Of a stretch of 64,000 nt of DNA, positions 16,215 to 25,445 are shown piece after piece. The stretch's first letter is position 1. Every line of letters starts with the position of its first letter. A program made the position numbers and the translations under genes. The notes below the pieces were generated by a model. It did no database searches. It worked only from the letters and a program-made list of their open reading frames with translations, and had not been told where the DNA came from. This DNA is from a virus. The DNA lies in IMG/VR virus record IMGVR_UViG_3300034117_001294, positions 1 through 64,000 of that record, one strand, 5' to 3'.

Positions 16215-16573
16215 GATTGTTTGAAGTCGCAGACTCGTTTCCTGCTGATCTAGAAATGGTCTTAAGGAATCAAATGGGGCGTAGTAATTCAAAGAATTCT
16301 ACGTTGAAACTTACTTGGCCTGCTCTATCAAACATGATGAAGAATATGGGCTACGGTGCTATTGATTCAAAAGGATTCCAAAAAATGTTTGACGGTAATC
16401 CTTCACTACAGGCCATTGTTCGCAACTTTGATGAAAAGGGAATTATCGTATCAACTGAAGTTGACGACCCTGATAAAGAAGCCTCTGGTGCAGCCCCTGC
16501 ACCTGGCGGCCAATCAGTTGATCAAATGGCTGGCTCGGCTGCTGACCAGTTCCTTAACAGTCCGCTTTCTTAA
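16211..16573 (+). CDS. Phage protein, possible internal/head-associated
   Basis: A 120-residue protein starting MRLFEVADSFPADLEMVLRN, another short amphipathic N-terminus comparable to the CTS-like genes. It continues with a helical domain (WPALSNMMKNMGYGAIDSKG) and ends in a disordered Ala/Pro/Gly/Gln tail. It is coupled to the core-like protein (ATGA). Its last 20 nt overlap the 3' end of the convergent minus-strand gene. Function unknown. Confidence 0.55.
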   Translation: MRLFEVADSFPADLEMVLRNQMGRSNSKNSTLKLTWPALSNMMKNMGYGAIDSKGFQKMFDGNPSLQAIVRNFDEKGIIVSTEVDDPDKEASGAAPAPGGQSVDQMAGSAADQFLNSPLS

Positions 16574-17102
16574 TCAACAAACTGTCTAACACAGTTTGAT
16601 AATCATGATTAAGCCATTGATAAGAAAAAAACTTTCTAATCTTTAATTTCGGTTTATGCACACTATGCGGCTTACTTACATTTAATAAGTAAGCCGTATT
16701 CTTTTCTGCACTAAATCTACATCGCTCTGTAAGTTGATCTAGATGGAATACATTTTCTCCTTGTTCTTTGATATTGCTGAGATGCTGTGTTTCGGCAGTT
16801 TCGTCAAAGAACACAGTTGACGAGTCGTCAGTTTGAAAATACCAATTTAGATTACAACCCACTCCTAGATCTGTGTGAGGTTGTAAATATCCTCTACCGA
16901 CTATTTCAGAATAGAAAACTCTGTTAGGCGGAATGCTGGATATAGGATTGTAATGCAGGCTTTTGAATAGCTCTATATCGTTAATTTGGTGAAGGAAAAT
17001 AATCACATCCGGGTAGCCGTATTGAAATACTAGCGGGCCTTTTAACTGCTCGTATTCAAATGGTTTAAGTTCGAAATCGAATTTTTGAAAATATTGTTGC
17101 AT
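16554..17102 (-). CDS. 2OG-Fe(II) oxygenase-like protein
   Basis: A 182-residue protein. The ATG at 17102 was chosen because a perfect late octamer ends 8 nt upstream and because a longer version would run into the opposite gene. An HxD pair (QPHTDLGVGCNLNWYF) followed about 75 residues later by KPHSVHKPKLKIRKFFSY fits the HxD...H metal site and the arginine of 2-oxoglutarate-dependent hydroxylases, a family common in T4-like marine phages. The substrate is unknown; peptidyl hydroxylation is one option. Confidence 0.6.
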   Translation of the reverse strand: MQQYFQKFDFELKPFEYEQLKGPLVFQYGYPDVIIFLHQINDIELFKSLHYNPISSIPPNRVFYSEIVGRGYLQPHTDLGVGCNLNWYFQTDDSSTVFFDETAETQHLSNIKEQGENVFHLDQLTERCRFSAEKNTAYLLNVSKPHSVHKPKLKIRKFFSYQWLNHDYQTVLDSLLIKKADC

Positions 17103-17109
17103 TGGCAAA

Positions 17110-17117
17110 TATTTATA
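17110..17117 (-). promoter_or_regulatory. Perfect T4 late promoter octamer (minus strand)
   Basis: Reads TATAAATA on the minus strand, ending 8 nt before the ATG at 17102, with no room for a Shine-Dalgarno sequence. Confidence 0.55.
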
Positions 17118-17126
17118 GTCCTTTAT

Positions 17127-17155
17127 TTGCGTTATGATAAAAACTTTAGTATAAT
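17127..17155 (+). promoter_or_regulatory. Sigma70-like promoter, leaderless geometry
   Basis: TTGCGT (17127-17132), a 17-nt spacer and TATAAT (17150-17155) are followed by the exonuclease ATG only 7 nt later at 17163. Transcription would start at the start codon. The promoter is divergent from the late octamer at 17110. Confidence 0.5.
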
Positions 17156-17162
17156 TATTACT

Positions 17163-17861
17163 ATGATTTATACTCCACCACCTTTTGTAGAACACATACA
17201 ATATAAGCCCTGCCAACAAATAAACGATCCCATAACTCGTAAAAGAGTTTATCTAACTCCGGACGGAGAAAAGACTCCTAGCGTTACTACCATCCTTGGC
17301 TCAACTAAAGACCAAACTCACTTAATCGAATGGCGTAAGCGAGTAGGTGAAGAAAACGCTGCACAGATAACTAAAGAAGCTTCTGGTGTCGGTACTGCAA
17401 TGCACAACAACCTAGAAAGATTCATAGCCGGACTGGAGCGTCAGCCGGGCAATAACCTAGTTCATGTGCAGGCTAACAAAATGGCCAATGTTATTATCGA
17501 GCAGGGTCTAAAGGATGTTAACGAAGTTTGGGCAATGGAGCAAAGCCTATACTTTCCCGGACTGTATTCGGGTACCACTGACCTTGTGGCAGTGTACAAA
17601 GGCAATCCCAGTGTGTGCGATTATAAACAGACTAACAAGCCTAAGAAAGCAGAATGGGTTGAAGACTACTTCTTACAGCTAATGGCTTACATACTGGCAC
17701 ATAACGAAGTGTACGGGACAGAAATTCGTGAAGGTCATGTGTTCATGTGCAGTAGAGATCTGCAATATCAACAGTTTGATCTAACTCCGGATAACTTTAA
17801 CAAGTATCAAGACATGTGGCTTGCTAAAGTTGAAGACTATTACTTGAATTATCACAAGTGA
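17163..17861 (+). CDS. PD-(D/E)XK exonuclease
   Basis: A 232-residue protein. TPSVTTILGSTKD and GVGTAMHNNLERF match the N-terminal helices of Cas4/RecB-like PDDEXK_1 exonucleases; the active site is SGTTDLVAVYKGNPSVCDYKQTNK, read in parts as D..., D-Y-K, with a downstream QLMAYILAH helix equivalent to QxxxY. Such enzymes process DNA ends in phage recombination and host DNA degradation. The ATG at 17163 follows a TATAAT box by 7 nt. It overlaps the next gene by 4 nt (GTGA). Confidence 0.8.
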   Translation: MIYTPPPFVEHIQYKPCQQINDPITRKRVYLTPDGEKTPSVTTILGSTKDQTHLIEWRKRVGEENAAQITKEASGVGTAMHNNLERFIAGLERQPGNNLVHVQANKMANVIIEQGLKDVNEVWAMEQSLYFPGLYSGTTDLVAVYKGNPSVCDYKQTNKPKKAEWVEDYFLQLMAYILAHNEVYGTEIREGHVFMCSRDLQYQQFDLTPDNFNKYQDMWLAKVEDYYLNYHK

Positions 17862-18583
17862 AAGCTGAAGACGTTATCTACACACCGTTAGATTTGCCCT
17901 GTTGTCCACAAATAGACTTAGACAAACTAACAGCGTGGATGGCCAAAGTTTACCCGCAGAAGAATCTACTGCAACAAACTGGAAACTATCTCATTGCAGG
18001 TATAAATGAAAAAGATGCATTTCCTTGGGAAGTAGTGTGGGCCAAAGCATTAGACTGGCAATCTAATTTTAATAAAGAGTTTCCAGAGTTAGTAAATTAC
18101 ATTGTCAACGATTGGGGAATACCCGAGAATGAAATAGTTGCAATAACTCTGTTGCCAAAACGTGCAAGTGCTATATCAAAAGACTTTTGGCATAGTGATC
18201 TTGACAAGCTAGGACTGCGATTCTATATAAGTTTTGAAAACAGAGAACAGGACAAGTTATTGTTTAAAAAAACATTGACTAGCGAATGTAAAGAAAACAA
18301 CTTATTTAGAACGTTTCAAACAGATACAGGACTTGAACACACTGTACACACTGCTCATATACTAGGTGATCGACAACCTTATTATTTGAATAATTATCTA
18401 GCAGCACACAATGTAAAAAATACTAGTTTAGATCGTCGTATTGCAGTGATTGTTGCAACTTCGTACGAAGTTAACCAACAGAGCAAATTAAAAGATCGAA
18501 TAGATAACCTAATAGTATCTAGTGCTCAAAAATATCATAAACAGGCTATCTTTTGGCACGATTGGTCCGACGCAATTTCTTGA
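17858..18583 (+). CDS. Putative 2OG-oxygenase-like protein
   Basis: A 241-residue protein beginning at GTG overlapping the preceding stop. FWHSDLDKLGLRFYISF contains an HxD pair and YYLNNYLAAHNVKNTSLDRRIAV contains the later His and Arg expected of a cupin-type 2OG-Fe(II) oxygenase. It is unrelated in sequence to the minus-strand gene at 16554 but of the same suspected class. The substrate is unknown. Its final 49 nt overlap the convergent gene on the opposite strand. Confidence 0.5.
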   Translation: MKAEDVIYTPLDLPCCPQIDLDKLTAWMAKVYPQKNLLQQTGNYLIAGINEKDAFPWEVVWAKALDWQSNFNKEFPELVNYIVNDWGIPENEIVAITLLPKRASAISKDFWHSDLDKLGLRFYISFENREQDKLLFKKTLTSECKENNLFRTFQTDTGLEHTVHTAHILGDRQPYYLNNYLAAHNVKNTSLDRRIAVIVATSYEVNQQSKLKDRIDNLIVSSAQKYHKQAIFWHDWSDAIS

Positions 18584-19011
18584 CCGTCTTGCCATAATTT
18601 TTTTACCTTGATAAAGTCTAAGTCTGTGTCCACGCAGTCACGCACTCGAAGACTATCAACCTTCCAATCCATAATATCAGAACAGGTTACTAGTTGATCA
18701 GATAGTTCTCGATATTCTTTGGTACAGATAATCTTCTCTAAGAACTCGTATATGTCACTAGAGCCTACACACACAAAACCTTCTAGAGATTGGTCGTTTT
18801 CCACAAAAAACGTCATGGGAAAGACCTCGTTTTCACTAAAATTCGTCAAAATTCTATACCTAATCTGTTGACTAATCGTTAGGTAGTTGTGCAGTAAACT
18901 TTGTTCAGCAGCAGTCAACGATAGTTCTAGAAATTTCGTGGGATTCCTGAAATAACTAGAATTCACCTTGGGACTAAACTTGATTCGGCGTATAAAGTAA
19001 AACATTATCAT
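18535..19011 (-). CDS. Unknown protein, minus-strand single gene
   Basis: A 158-residue protein (LSLTAAEQSLLHNYLTISQQ ... DWKVDSLRVRDCVDTDLDF) with no recognised domain. It may be a fold shared with other phage GNAT-like or regulatory proteins, but I cannot show this. A late octamer (AATAAATA, 19014-19021 on the minus strand) lies only 2-3 nt before the first ATG, so the second Met at 19005 may be the true, leaderless start. The stop lies inside the convergent gene (49-nt overlap). Confidence 0.5.
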   Translation of the reverse strand: MIMFYFIRRIKFSPKVNSSYFRNPTKFLELSLTAAEQSLLHNYLTISQQIRYRILTNFSENEVFPMTFFVENDQSLEGFVCVGSSDIYEFLEKIICTKEYRELSDQLVTCSDIMDWKVDSLRVRDCVDTDLDFIKVKKLWQDGQEIASDQSCQKIACL

Positions 19012-19049
19012 AGTATTTATTTTCCAGGACAGTCAAACCTAAACGACAT

Positions 19050-19057
19050 GATAAATA
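19050..19057 (+). promoter_or_regulatory. Late promoter octamer
   Basis: GATAAATA lies 22 nt upstream of the tailspike ATG at 19080, with a CTAGGAAT ribosome site between. Confidence 0.45.
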
Positions 19058-19079
19058 CCCTTATACTAGGAATGTTACC

Positions 19080-20711
19080 ATGGCTGTTATTCAGATTTCA
19101 AAAATTCAATTACGTAGAGGGCAAACTGCTGATCAAGGGATGCCACAGTTAGCCAGCGGAGAAATGGGCTGGTCAGTTGATGAGCAAAGGCTGTTTATTG
19201 GCAACGGCAGTGTTGCAGAAGGTGCTCCTGCGGTGGGCAATACTGAAGTTCTTACTGAAGAAAGAATGTTTGATCTGTTGAGCACGGGCAAGTTTACAGC
19301 AACTAACTATACCTATATCGGCCACACTATTACTGCAACTATTACGGGAGTGTTAGGTGCAAACTTTCCAGTAGTGCGTACACTACAAGAAAAACTAGAC
19401 GACTCTGTTAGTATGTTTGACTTTGGCATATCAGACAACACTGATTGCACAGCCAAGTTCCAAAAAGCAATTGATGAAATCTATTTAAGATCCTTTGACA
19501 AGACATTGCCAAAGAGTCGTGTTCCTGTTAGTGTTCCTGCTGGCACTTACTACGTAACTGGTACAGTATACTTGCCACCATATGTAACTCTAGTAGGTGC
19601 AGGTATTGATAAAACTGTGATCCGTTCAATAGGCACAGGCAACACAACTATTTTTGAAACTATTGGAGGCAACAGTACTCCAAGTGTGCGAGTTACAGGA
19701 ACAAATATTGTTTCTCCTACTAATCCGAGACAAATTAAAATTTCCGGAATGACTTTGGAACACACTGGCACCATGTTGACTACCCAGACAACACCTATGA
19801 TTGTGTTAAACTATGCAGCGGACACCACAATCTCTGATATCAAGTTCTTAGGTACATATGTGTCCGGTGCTACTGCAACCACAGTTAATTCTGCAATTGA
19901 ATTAGGATACCTTAGCAGCGACCTGACTATTGAACACTGCCATTTTGAAGATTTATCCTACCCTGTTGTTTCTAATTGGAATGTGAGTGATGTTAAGATT
20001 GTGAACAATACTTTTGATACACTATATCAAGGTATTACATTGGCCAATGCGTTAACTACTTCTAGTGGAAAGAACATTGGACCAATTCGTGTAGATATTC
20101 AAGAAAACAAGTTTATCAACATCGAACGTCAAGGCATCTTTGCAGGTGCAAATACTTCGACTAACAATCAGATCAACAGTGAGAATAATCACTTTATCAA
20201 CGTTGGTAATAATGGCAACGGTGATGCTGACCCTGCACACCCAATCATTACTTTTGCCAGCCACGGCAACAGTTCAACTAATGACAATTTTGAGCGTCTG
20301 TGGTACATGCAGACCACAGTATTGGATACTCCTCAATATGAGATTATTGAGGGTACTGCCCAGGTTAGATTAAAGTTCACAGACAGACAATCTTTACCGG
20401 AAAGTACCAGTACTCAAACTTTATTGAAGATTCCTTACAACTCCACAGTTACCAGTGTGACTATCGATTACACACTGGAAAAAGCTGGATTGGCAAGAAA
20501 AGGCACATTGAGCGTAGTAGCCAGCGATGTGGGCGTTTCTTATAAAGACTCATATGCTGTAGCGGGCAGCAGTGATGGTGATGTGGTATTCTCCGCTGCC
20601 TTTTTGGATCACGGACCGGTTGATCGCAACGATACATTGACTGTACAATATACTAATCCTGTTGCTGCTGGCACAGGTACTATAATTTTTAACGTAGCGT
20701 ATTACCGATAA
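19080..20711 (+). CDS. Tailspike with pectate-lyase-like beta-helix
   Basis: A 543-residue protein. Residues 1-60 carry the fibre N-terminal module (IQLRRGQTADQGMPQLASGE, then RLFIGNGS). The pectate-lyase superfamily domain starts near residue 115 (SMFDFGISDNTDCTAKFQKA, then PAGTYYVTGTVYLPPYVTLVG) and continues as a right-handed beta-helix to about residue 400. A beta-sandwich C-terminus follows. Such spikes bind and often depolymerise surface polysaccharide. It is separated from the fibre cluster at 0.4-8.8 kb by about 10 kb. Confidence 0.8.
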   Translation: MAVIQISKIQLRRGQTADQGMPQLASGEMGWSVDEQRLFIGNGSVAEGAPAVGNTEVLTEERMFDLLSTGKFTATNYTYIGHTITATITGVLGANFPVVRTLQEKLDDSVSMFDFGISDNTDCTAKFQKAIDEIYLRSFDKTLPKSRVPVSVPAGTYYVTGTVYLPPYVTLVGAGIDKTVIRSIGTGNTTIFETIGGNSTPSVRVTGTNIVSPTNPRQIKISGMTLEHTGTMLTTQTTPMIVLNYAADTTISDIKFLGTYVSGATATTVNSAIELGYLSSDLTIEHCHFEDLSYPVVSNWNVSDVKIVNNTFDTLYQGITLANALTTSSGKNIGPIRVDIQENKFINIERQGIFAGANTSTNNQINSENNHFINVGNNGNGDADPAHPIITFASHGNSSTNDNFERLWYMQTTVLDTPQYEIIEGTAQVRLKFTDRQSLPESTSTQTLLKIPYNSTVTSVTIDYTLEKAGLARKGTLSVVASDVGVSYKDSYAVAGSSDGDVVFSAAFLDHGPVDRNDTLTVQYTNPVAAGTGTIIFNVAYYR

Positions 20712-20714
20712 TTT

Positions 20715-21149
20715 ATGTTTAACCTATCTCCGGATGAGAGATTGAGTGCCTGGGCCGATCACAGGCATAGTCTCGACTCTTCTGAAAATCCTTTAGAAAC
20801 ACTAATCGAGTTTTGGGATCACCCTCCATATGTTCCATTCAACAGGAACGTAGATCCTTACAATCAAAGAAGCTGGCCTACACCTTGGGAAATCATTATT
20901 GAAAACAAATACGATGATTTTACCAAAGTATTAATGATAGCCTGGACATTAAAGTTAACTGCCACGTTTAAAGACAGTAAGGTAGAGATAAAAACATATA
21001 CAGATGCACACAGATCTAGACAATATAATCTAGTGTTCATCGATGATGAGTTTGTTATTAACTACACAGATAATGATATAAACAAACCTAGCGATATTCC
21101 TGAGTCATTTCAACTAGAAAATCTAATTGAAGTACAGAGGCCTAGGTAA
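20715..21149 (+). CDS. Conserved T4-like phage protein, unknown
   Basis: A 144-residue soluble protein starting 3 nt after the tailspike stop. WDHPPYVPFNRNVDPYNQRSW and PWEIIIENKYDDFTKVLMIA form a recognisable conserved pattern that I associate with hypothetical proteins of T4-like marine phages. No known enzymatic residues. A tail-related or DNA-packaging role cannot be decided. Confidence 0.6.
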   Translation: MFNLSPDERLSAWADHRHSLDSSENPLETLIEFWDHPPYVPFNRNVDPYNQRSWPTPWEIIIENKYDDFTKVLMIAWTLKLTATFKDSKVEIKTYTDAHRSRQYNLVFIDDEFVINYTDNDINKPSDIPESFQLENLIEVQRPR

Positions 21150-21217
21150 ATATCACTCTAAGTAGTAAAAAGAAAAAGCGGGCTCCCGGGCCACAAAATA
21201 AAAAGAACAGGTGGACA
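21145..21217 (+). promoter_or_regulatory. Late-type octamer and leader of nrdA
   Basis: GGTAAATA (21145-21152) overlaps the preceding stop codon. The 65-nt leader contains a GC-rich run with CCCGGG and an ACAGGTGGA ribosome site before the ATG. No sigma70-type promoter was found here, so nrdA may be read both from upstream and from this octamer. Confidence 0.3.
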
Positions 21218-23563
21218 ATGACTATTCAAGTAGTTAAACGTAGTGGACAACGAGTTCCACTAGATATTTCAAAAATACAAAGACAAGTAGCATTTAGCTG
21301 CCACGGAATAGACGGAGTTAGTCCGTCTATGATCGAGATCAAAGCACAGTTAGAATTTCATGATGGCATGACCACTAATACTATCGACGAATTGCTGTTA
21401 AAGGCAATGGTTGATCTAATTGACGAAGAAGAAAATCCCGAGATTAATAATGTTAACTATCAGTACGTAGCAGGCCGCCAACGTCTAAGTATGTTGCGTA
21501 AAGAAGTATACGGAGCATACGAGCCGCCTAAACTATTCAGCATTGTTAAGAAGAATGTTGAACTAGGCATGTACACTAGCGAACTGCTAGACTGGTACAC
21601 AGAAGACGAATGGAACATTATTGACCTATTCATCGATCATGCAAGAGACGAGCAATATACATTTGCTGCTATTGCACAGCTAGCAGAAAAGTATCTAGTA
21701 CAGAATCGTGCCACTAATACAATATACGAAACTCCGCAGGTACGTTATGCAGTTGCAGCCGCTACGGCATTTCATGCAGAGTCTAAAGATGCTAGACTAA
21801 AGTGGGTAAAAGAATACTACGAGTGTGCTCGAGACGGACACTTTACACTGGCCACTCCTGTTCTCGCCGGTCTAGGTACGACCACCAAACAATTTAGCAG
21901 TTGTGTGCTGATCAGCACTGACGATACACTGGACAGTATCTTTGCAAGCGGCGAAATGATGGCCAAATATGCTTCAAAACGAGCCGGTATCGGTCTAGAA
22001 ATTGGCAGAATCAGACCTTTAGGTGCCCCAATTCGTAACGGTGAGATCAAGCATACAGGAATGATTCCTTTCTTGAAGAAATGGTTCGCAGACCTCCGCA
22101 GTTGCAGCCAGGGTGGTATCCGTAATGCATCATGCACAGTAACATATCCTATTTGGCACGCTCAGTTCGAAGATCTTATTGTGCTAAAGAACAATCAAGG
22201 TACTGAAGAAAATCGTGTACGACAAATGGATTACTCAGTTGTGGTTAACAAGATGTTTTGGAATCGTTATAAGAATGGTGAAATGATGACATTGTTTGAT
22301 CCAGCAGAAGTTCCGGATCTTTACGAAGCATACTATCGCAACTCGGCAGAGTTTGAAACATTGTATTTGAAATACGAGCAAGACAAGACAAAGAAAAAGA
22401 AAGTTGTATCGGCAGATGCGATATTCAAAGCTGGAATACTTAAAGAGCGTACTGATACTGGTCGTATCTATCTTGTTAACATTGACAACGTTATCAACCA
22501 AGGCTCGTTTGATACAACAGTTGATCCAATTTATCAATCCAATCTATGCCAAGAGATACTTTTACCTACCCGTCCTTTCCAGAGAATTGAAGATCCAGAG
22601 GGACGAATTGCTCTTTGCACTCTTGGCAGCATCAACTGGGGAGCATTCCGTAACCCACAAGAGATGAAAAAAGCCTGTCGTGTGTTAGTACGTAGCCTAA
22701 GTAATTTGTTGAACTATCAAGACTTCTTAAGCATACAGAGCAAGCTGGCTAACACAGACTTTGAACCGTTAGGTGTTGGCATTACTAACTTGGCCTATTG
22801 GCATGCCCGTAAAGGATACAAGTACGGTGAAGCAGAAGCACTTGCAGAAGTTAAACGTTGGATGGAACACCAGGCATACTACCTTACCGAAACTAGTGTC
22901 GAGCTTGCCCAAGAACGTGGGCCATGCGGACGTAGTCAGCACACTTATTACGGTAAGGGAGTATTTCCTTGGGAACGCCGCAATCCCGGAGTTAACGAAC
23001 TAACAGATTTCACTCCTAGCCTAGATTGGGAACCATTGCGAGCACGTATGATCAAATACGGTATTCGTAATGCTACACTAATGGCAGTGGCACCAGTTGA
23101 GTCTAGTTCAGTAGTATTAAACAGTACTAATGGAATTGAGATGCCAATGGAATTAATTTCTGTTAAAGAATCTAAAGCTGGATCGTTTGTACAGGTAGTA
23201 CCAGAATATCGTCGCCTAAAGAATCGTTATCAGATGATGTGGGATCAGACCAACTGCGTTGATTATCTGAAGACAGCCGCAGTATTAGCAGCTTACATTG
23301 ATCAATCATTGAGTACTAACACATTCTATAATCCTGCACACTTTGCTAACGGTAAGGTACCTGCTACACTAATTGCCAAGAACTTGATGTTGGCATACAG
23401 GTGGGGCATTAAGACCATTTATTATAGCCTAATTAACAAGGTAGGTGCTAAGACTAACGTCACTGCAACTACACAGGTTAATGGTATAAACGGATTTGCA
23501 ATTAATGCGGCAGACAACGTGATCATTTATGATGACGCCGATTGCGAGGCATGTAAGTTATAA
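21218..23563 (+). CDS. nrdA: Ribonucleoside-diphosphate reductase, alpha subunit (class Ia)
   Basis: A 781-residue protein. An ATP-cone domain occupies residues 1-95 ([20 protein letters not shown]). Catalytic motifs follow: FSSCVLIS (redox Cys), SNLCQEI (the N-x-C-x-E site), [10 protein letters not shown] (second redox Cys) and a C-terminal CEAC pair for glutaredoxin/thioredoxin reduction. It converts ribonucleotides to deoxynucleotides with NrdB (25445). Between the two subunits sit iscA, sod, iscU and an aldolase, an unusual order. The last base of its stop codon is shared with the next ATG. Confidence 0.95.
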   Translation: MTIQVVKRSGQRVPLDISKIQRQVAFSCHGIDGVSPSMIEIKAQLEFHDGMTTNTIDELLLKAMVDLIDEEENPEINNVNYQYVAGRQRLSMLRKEVYGAYEPPKLFSIVKKNVELGMYTSELLDWYTEDEWNIIDLFIDHARDEQYTFAAIAQLAEKYLVQNRATNTIYETPQVRYAVAAATAFHAESKDARLKWVKEYYECARDGHFTLATPVLAGLGTTTKQFSSCVLISTDDTLDSIFASGEMMAKYASKRAGIGLEIGRIRPLGAPIRNGEIKHTGMIPFLKKWFADLRSCSQGGIRNASCTVTYPIWHAQFEDLIVLKNNQGTEENRVRQMDYSVVVNKMFWNRYKNGEMMTLFDPAEVPDLYEAYYRNSAEFETLYLKYEQDKTKKKKVVSADAIFKAGILKERTDTGRIYLVNIDNVINQGSFDTTVDPIYQSNLCQEILLPTRPFQRIEDPEGRIALCTLGSINWGAFRNPQEMKKACRVLVRSLSNLLNYQDFLSIQSKLANTDFEPLGVGITNLAYWHARKGYKYGEAEALAEVKRWMEHQAYYLTETSVELAQERGPCGRSQHTYYGKGVFPWERRNPGVNELTDFTPSLDWEPLRARMIKYGIRNATLMAVAPVESSSVVLNSTNGIEMPMELISVKESKAGSFVQVVPEYRRLKNRYQMMWDQTNCVDYLKTAAVLAAYIDQSLSTNTFYNPAHFANGKVPATLIAKNLMLAYRWGIKTIYYSLINKVGAKTNVTATTQVNGINGFAINAADNVIIYDDADCEACKL

Positions 23564-23892
23564 TGGATCAAGTAACAATATCAGAATCGGCTGTTATTAA
23601 AATCACAGACCTACTAGCAGAGGAGAATAATCCTAAGTTAAAACTTAGGACATTTGTCCAAGGTGGCGGATGTTCTGGATTTCAGTACGGATTTACATTT
23701 GACGAAGAACAACACGAAGACGATTTTGTTGTAGAAAAACAAGGTGTAAAAATATTGATTGATGCAATGAGTATGCAGTATCTTAGTGGTGCTGTAATTG
23801 ATTACAAAGAAGATTTGCAAGGTAGTCAATTCAGTATTCAAAATCCTAATGCACAATCAACCTGTGGTTGTGGGAGCAGTTTTTCAGTATGA
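23563..23892 (+). CDS. iscA: A-type iron-sulfur carrier (IscA/ErpA-like)
   Basis: A 109-residue protein with the three conserved cysteines of A-type carriers: GGGCSGF near residue 37 and the C-terminal CGCGSSF (about residues 103-105). IscA proteins deliver Fe-S clusters or iron to targets. The ATG directly overlaps the nrdA stop, and the sod ATG overlaps its own stop. Its pairing with iscU three genes later suggests a phage-supplied Fe-S branch, perhaps for the radical SAM protein, host ferredoxin or other cluster proteins. Confidence 0.9.
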   Translation: MDQVTISESAVIKITDLLAEENNPKLKLRTFVQGGGCSGFQYGFTFDEEQHEDDFVVEKQGVKILIDAMSMQYLSGAVIDYKEDLQGSQFSIQNPNAQSTCGCGSSFSV

Positions 23893-24437
23893 CCTATAGT
23901 TTTATTAGACATGTTCTACAAGAAGGCAAACCAGAAAAGTTGGAAATTATAAATCTACCTTATGATACCAATGACCTTGAACCTGTGATCTCAGAAGACA
24001 CCATCAATTACCATTATGGCAAATTAGCAAAAATTTATGCTGAACGGTACAACAAAAATGAAGGTGATTCAGTTTTTAATGAAGCTGGTGTATTCTTACA
24101 CAACATTTTGTTTCAGCAGTATCAAGCACCAACTAACTCCAATAAACCTATTGGTAGTATCTTAGAATTTATTATCAAACATTATAAAGACTTTGACAAA
24201 TTTAAAGAATCCTTTGCTAATGAGGCAATGGCTATTCAAGGCAGTGGTTGGGTCTATCTTGCCAAAGACGGTAAAATTAAAACTATCGTCAATCACCAAA
24301 TTAAAAAAGATATTGTGTTGTTAATTGATTGGTGGGAACATGCGTGGGCATTGGACTACAAACATGACAAAAAGAAATACTTAGATAATCAGTGGAAGAT
24401 TATCAACTGGGAGAAAATAAATGGCATACTCAGATAA
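23889..24437 (+). CDS. Fe/Mn superoxide dismutase
   Basis: A 182-residue protein. The ATG at 23889 overlaps the iscA stop (ATGA) and is preferred over one 21 nt upstream. All four metal ligands of Fe/MnSOD can be placed: His in INYHYGKL, His in VFLHNILF, and Asp and His in [12 protein letters not shown]. The core is shorter and divergent from cellular SODs. It would convert superoxide to peroxide in the cytoplasm, protecting the di-iron NrdB and Fe-S proteins encoded beside it. Metal preference is not readable. It overlaps iscU by 17 nt. Confidence 0.8.
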   Translation: MTYSFIRHVLQEGKPEKLEIINLPYDTNDLEPVISEDTINYHYGKLAKIYAERYNKNEGDSVFNEAGVFLHNILFQQYQAPTNSNKPIGSILEFIIKHYKDFDKFKESFANEAMAIQGSGWVYLAKDGKIKTIVNHQIKKDIVLLIDWWEHAWALDYKHDKKKYLDNQWKIINWEKINGILR

Positions 24438-24795
24438 AGTTGTTGATCATTACGAAAACCCACGTAATGTAGGTAAGTTTGAAATTGACGACACAGTTGG
24501 CACAGGTATGGTCGGAGCACCTGCTTGTGGAGATGTGATGAAGTTACAGATAAAGGTAGATGAAGATGGTATTATTAGAGATGCTCGTTTCAAGACATAT
24601 GGATGCGGTTCAGCAATCGCCAGTTCGTCGTTGGTTACAGAGTGGGTTAAGGGTATGCATATTGATGATGCTGTTAACCTTAAAAACTCCCAAATCGCCG
24701 AAGAACTAGCACTACCGCCTGTCAAGATACATTGCTCAATTCTAGCAGAAGATGCTATCAAAGCCGCAGTAGAAGATTATAGAAAGAAACATTAA
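24421..24795 (+). CDS. iscU: Fe-S cluster assembly scaffold (IscU-like)
   Basis: A 124-residue protein of full family length. It begins [20 protein letters not shown] and carries the three cluster-ligand cysteines of IscU: PACGD (about residue 37), YGCGSA (about 63) and IHCSIL (about 106), plus the LPPVKIHCS motif recognised by the HscA chaperone. IscU assembles [2Fe-2S]/[4Fe-4S] clusters with sulfur from IscS, which would be the host's. The single-base overlap with the aldolase gene suggests coupling. Confidence 0.95.
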   Translation: MAYSDKVVDHYENPRNVGKFEIDDTVGTGMVGAPACGDVMKLQIKVDEDGIIRDARFKTYGCGSAIASSSLVTEWVKGMHIDDAVNLKNSQIAEELALPPVKIHCSILAEDAIKAAVEDYRKKH

Positions 24796-25445
24796 TGTTA
24801 GAAACAATCTGTGACATAATGGTAGACGCTTATAAGCGTAACTGGATTACTAGCCGAGATGGTAACGTGAGTATTCGTCATCACGACCGTGATCACTTTT
24901 ACATCACACCAAGCGGTGTACGTAAACAAACACTACAACCTGACCAGTTCAAGAAGATTGGCATTGAGAAAGGATTCTGGGATCAGCCTCCTCGACTGTA
25001 TCATGCAACTAAAGAGTTAGACTATACTGAAATTAGTGCTAACCTGAAGCCTAGTGGGGAACTACCATTGCACTTTGGTTTGCAAAAAGAAATGGGACAA
25101 CACACAGGCGACGTTCGTGTAGTTGTACACGTTCACCCAACTTATTGCATTGCGGCAATGCATGCCGGTATTGATTTGAGTACTGTGAGTGCAGCCTTTC
25201 CAGAACTCAATCGTTATACCAAGGTAGCACCTAATGTAGGCGATGTGCCTCCTATTAGCCAAGAACTTGCTGACCAGTGCCATAAGATGTTACAATTAGA
25301 CGACGCTGGAAATATTGCCTACGACATCGTGGGTATAAAAGGACATGGAGTAGTAGCTATTGATACAACACCGTGGCGTGCCTATGAGCACATAGAAAGA
25401 TTAGAACATATTTGCAAGATCGTACTTGCATCAGGAAAATATTAA
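24795..25445 (+). CDS. Class II aldolase/adducin-family protein
   Basis: A 216-residue protein. NVSIRH, HFGLQKEMG, VVVHVHPTYCIAA and GHGVVA are the conserved segments of class II aldolases (fuculose-1-phosphate/rhamnulose-1-phosphate type), including the HxH zinc pair and a third His. The reaction would be a retro-aldol cleavage of a phosphorylated sugar or a related epimerisation; MtnB dehydratase is another possibility. The substrate is unknown. Why it sits between iscU and nrdB is unclear. Confidence 0.8.
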   Translation: MLETICDIMVDAYKRNWITSRDGNVSIRHHDRDHFYITPSGVRKQTLQPDQFKKIGIEKGFWDQPPRLYHATKELDYTEISANLKPSGELPLHFGLQKEMGQHTGDVRVVVHVHPTYCIAAMHAGIDLSTVSAAFPELNRYTKVAPNVGDVPPISQELADQCHKMLQLDDAGNIAYDIVGIKGHGVVAIDTTPWRAYEHIERLEHICKIVLASGKY

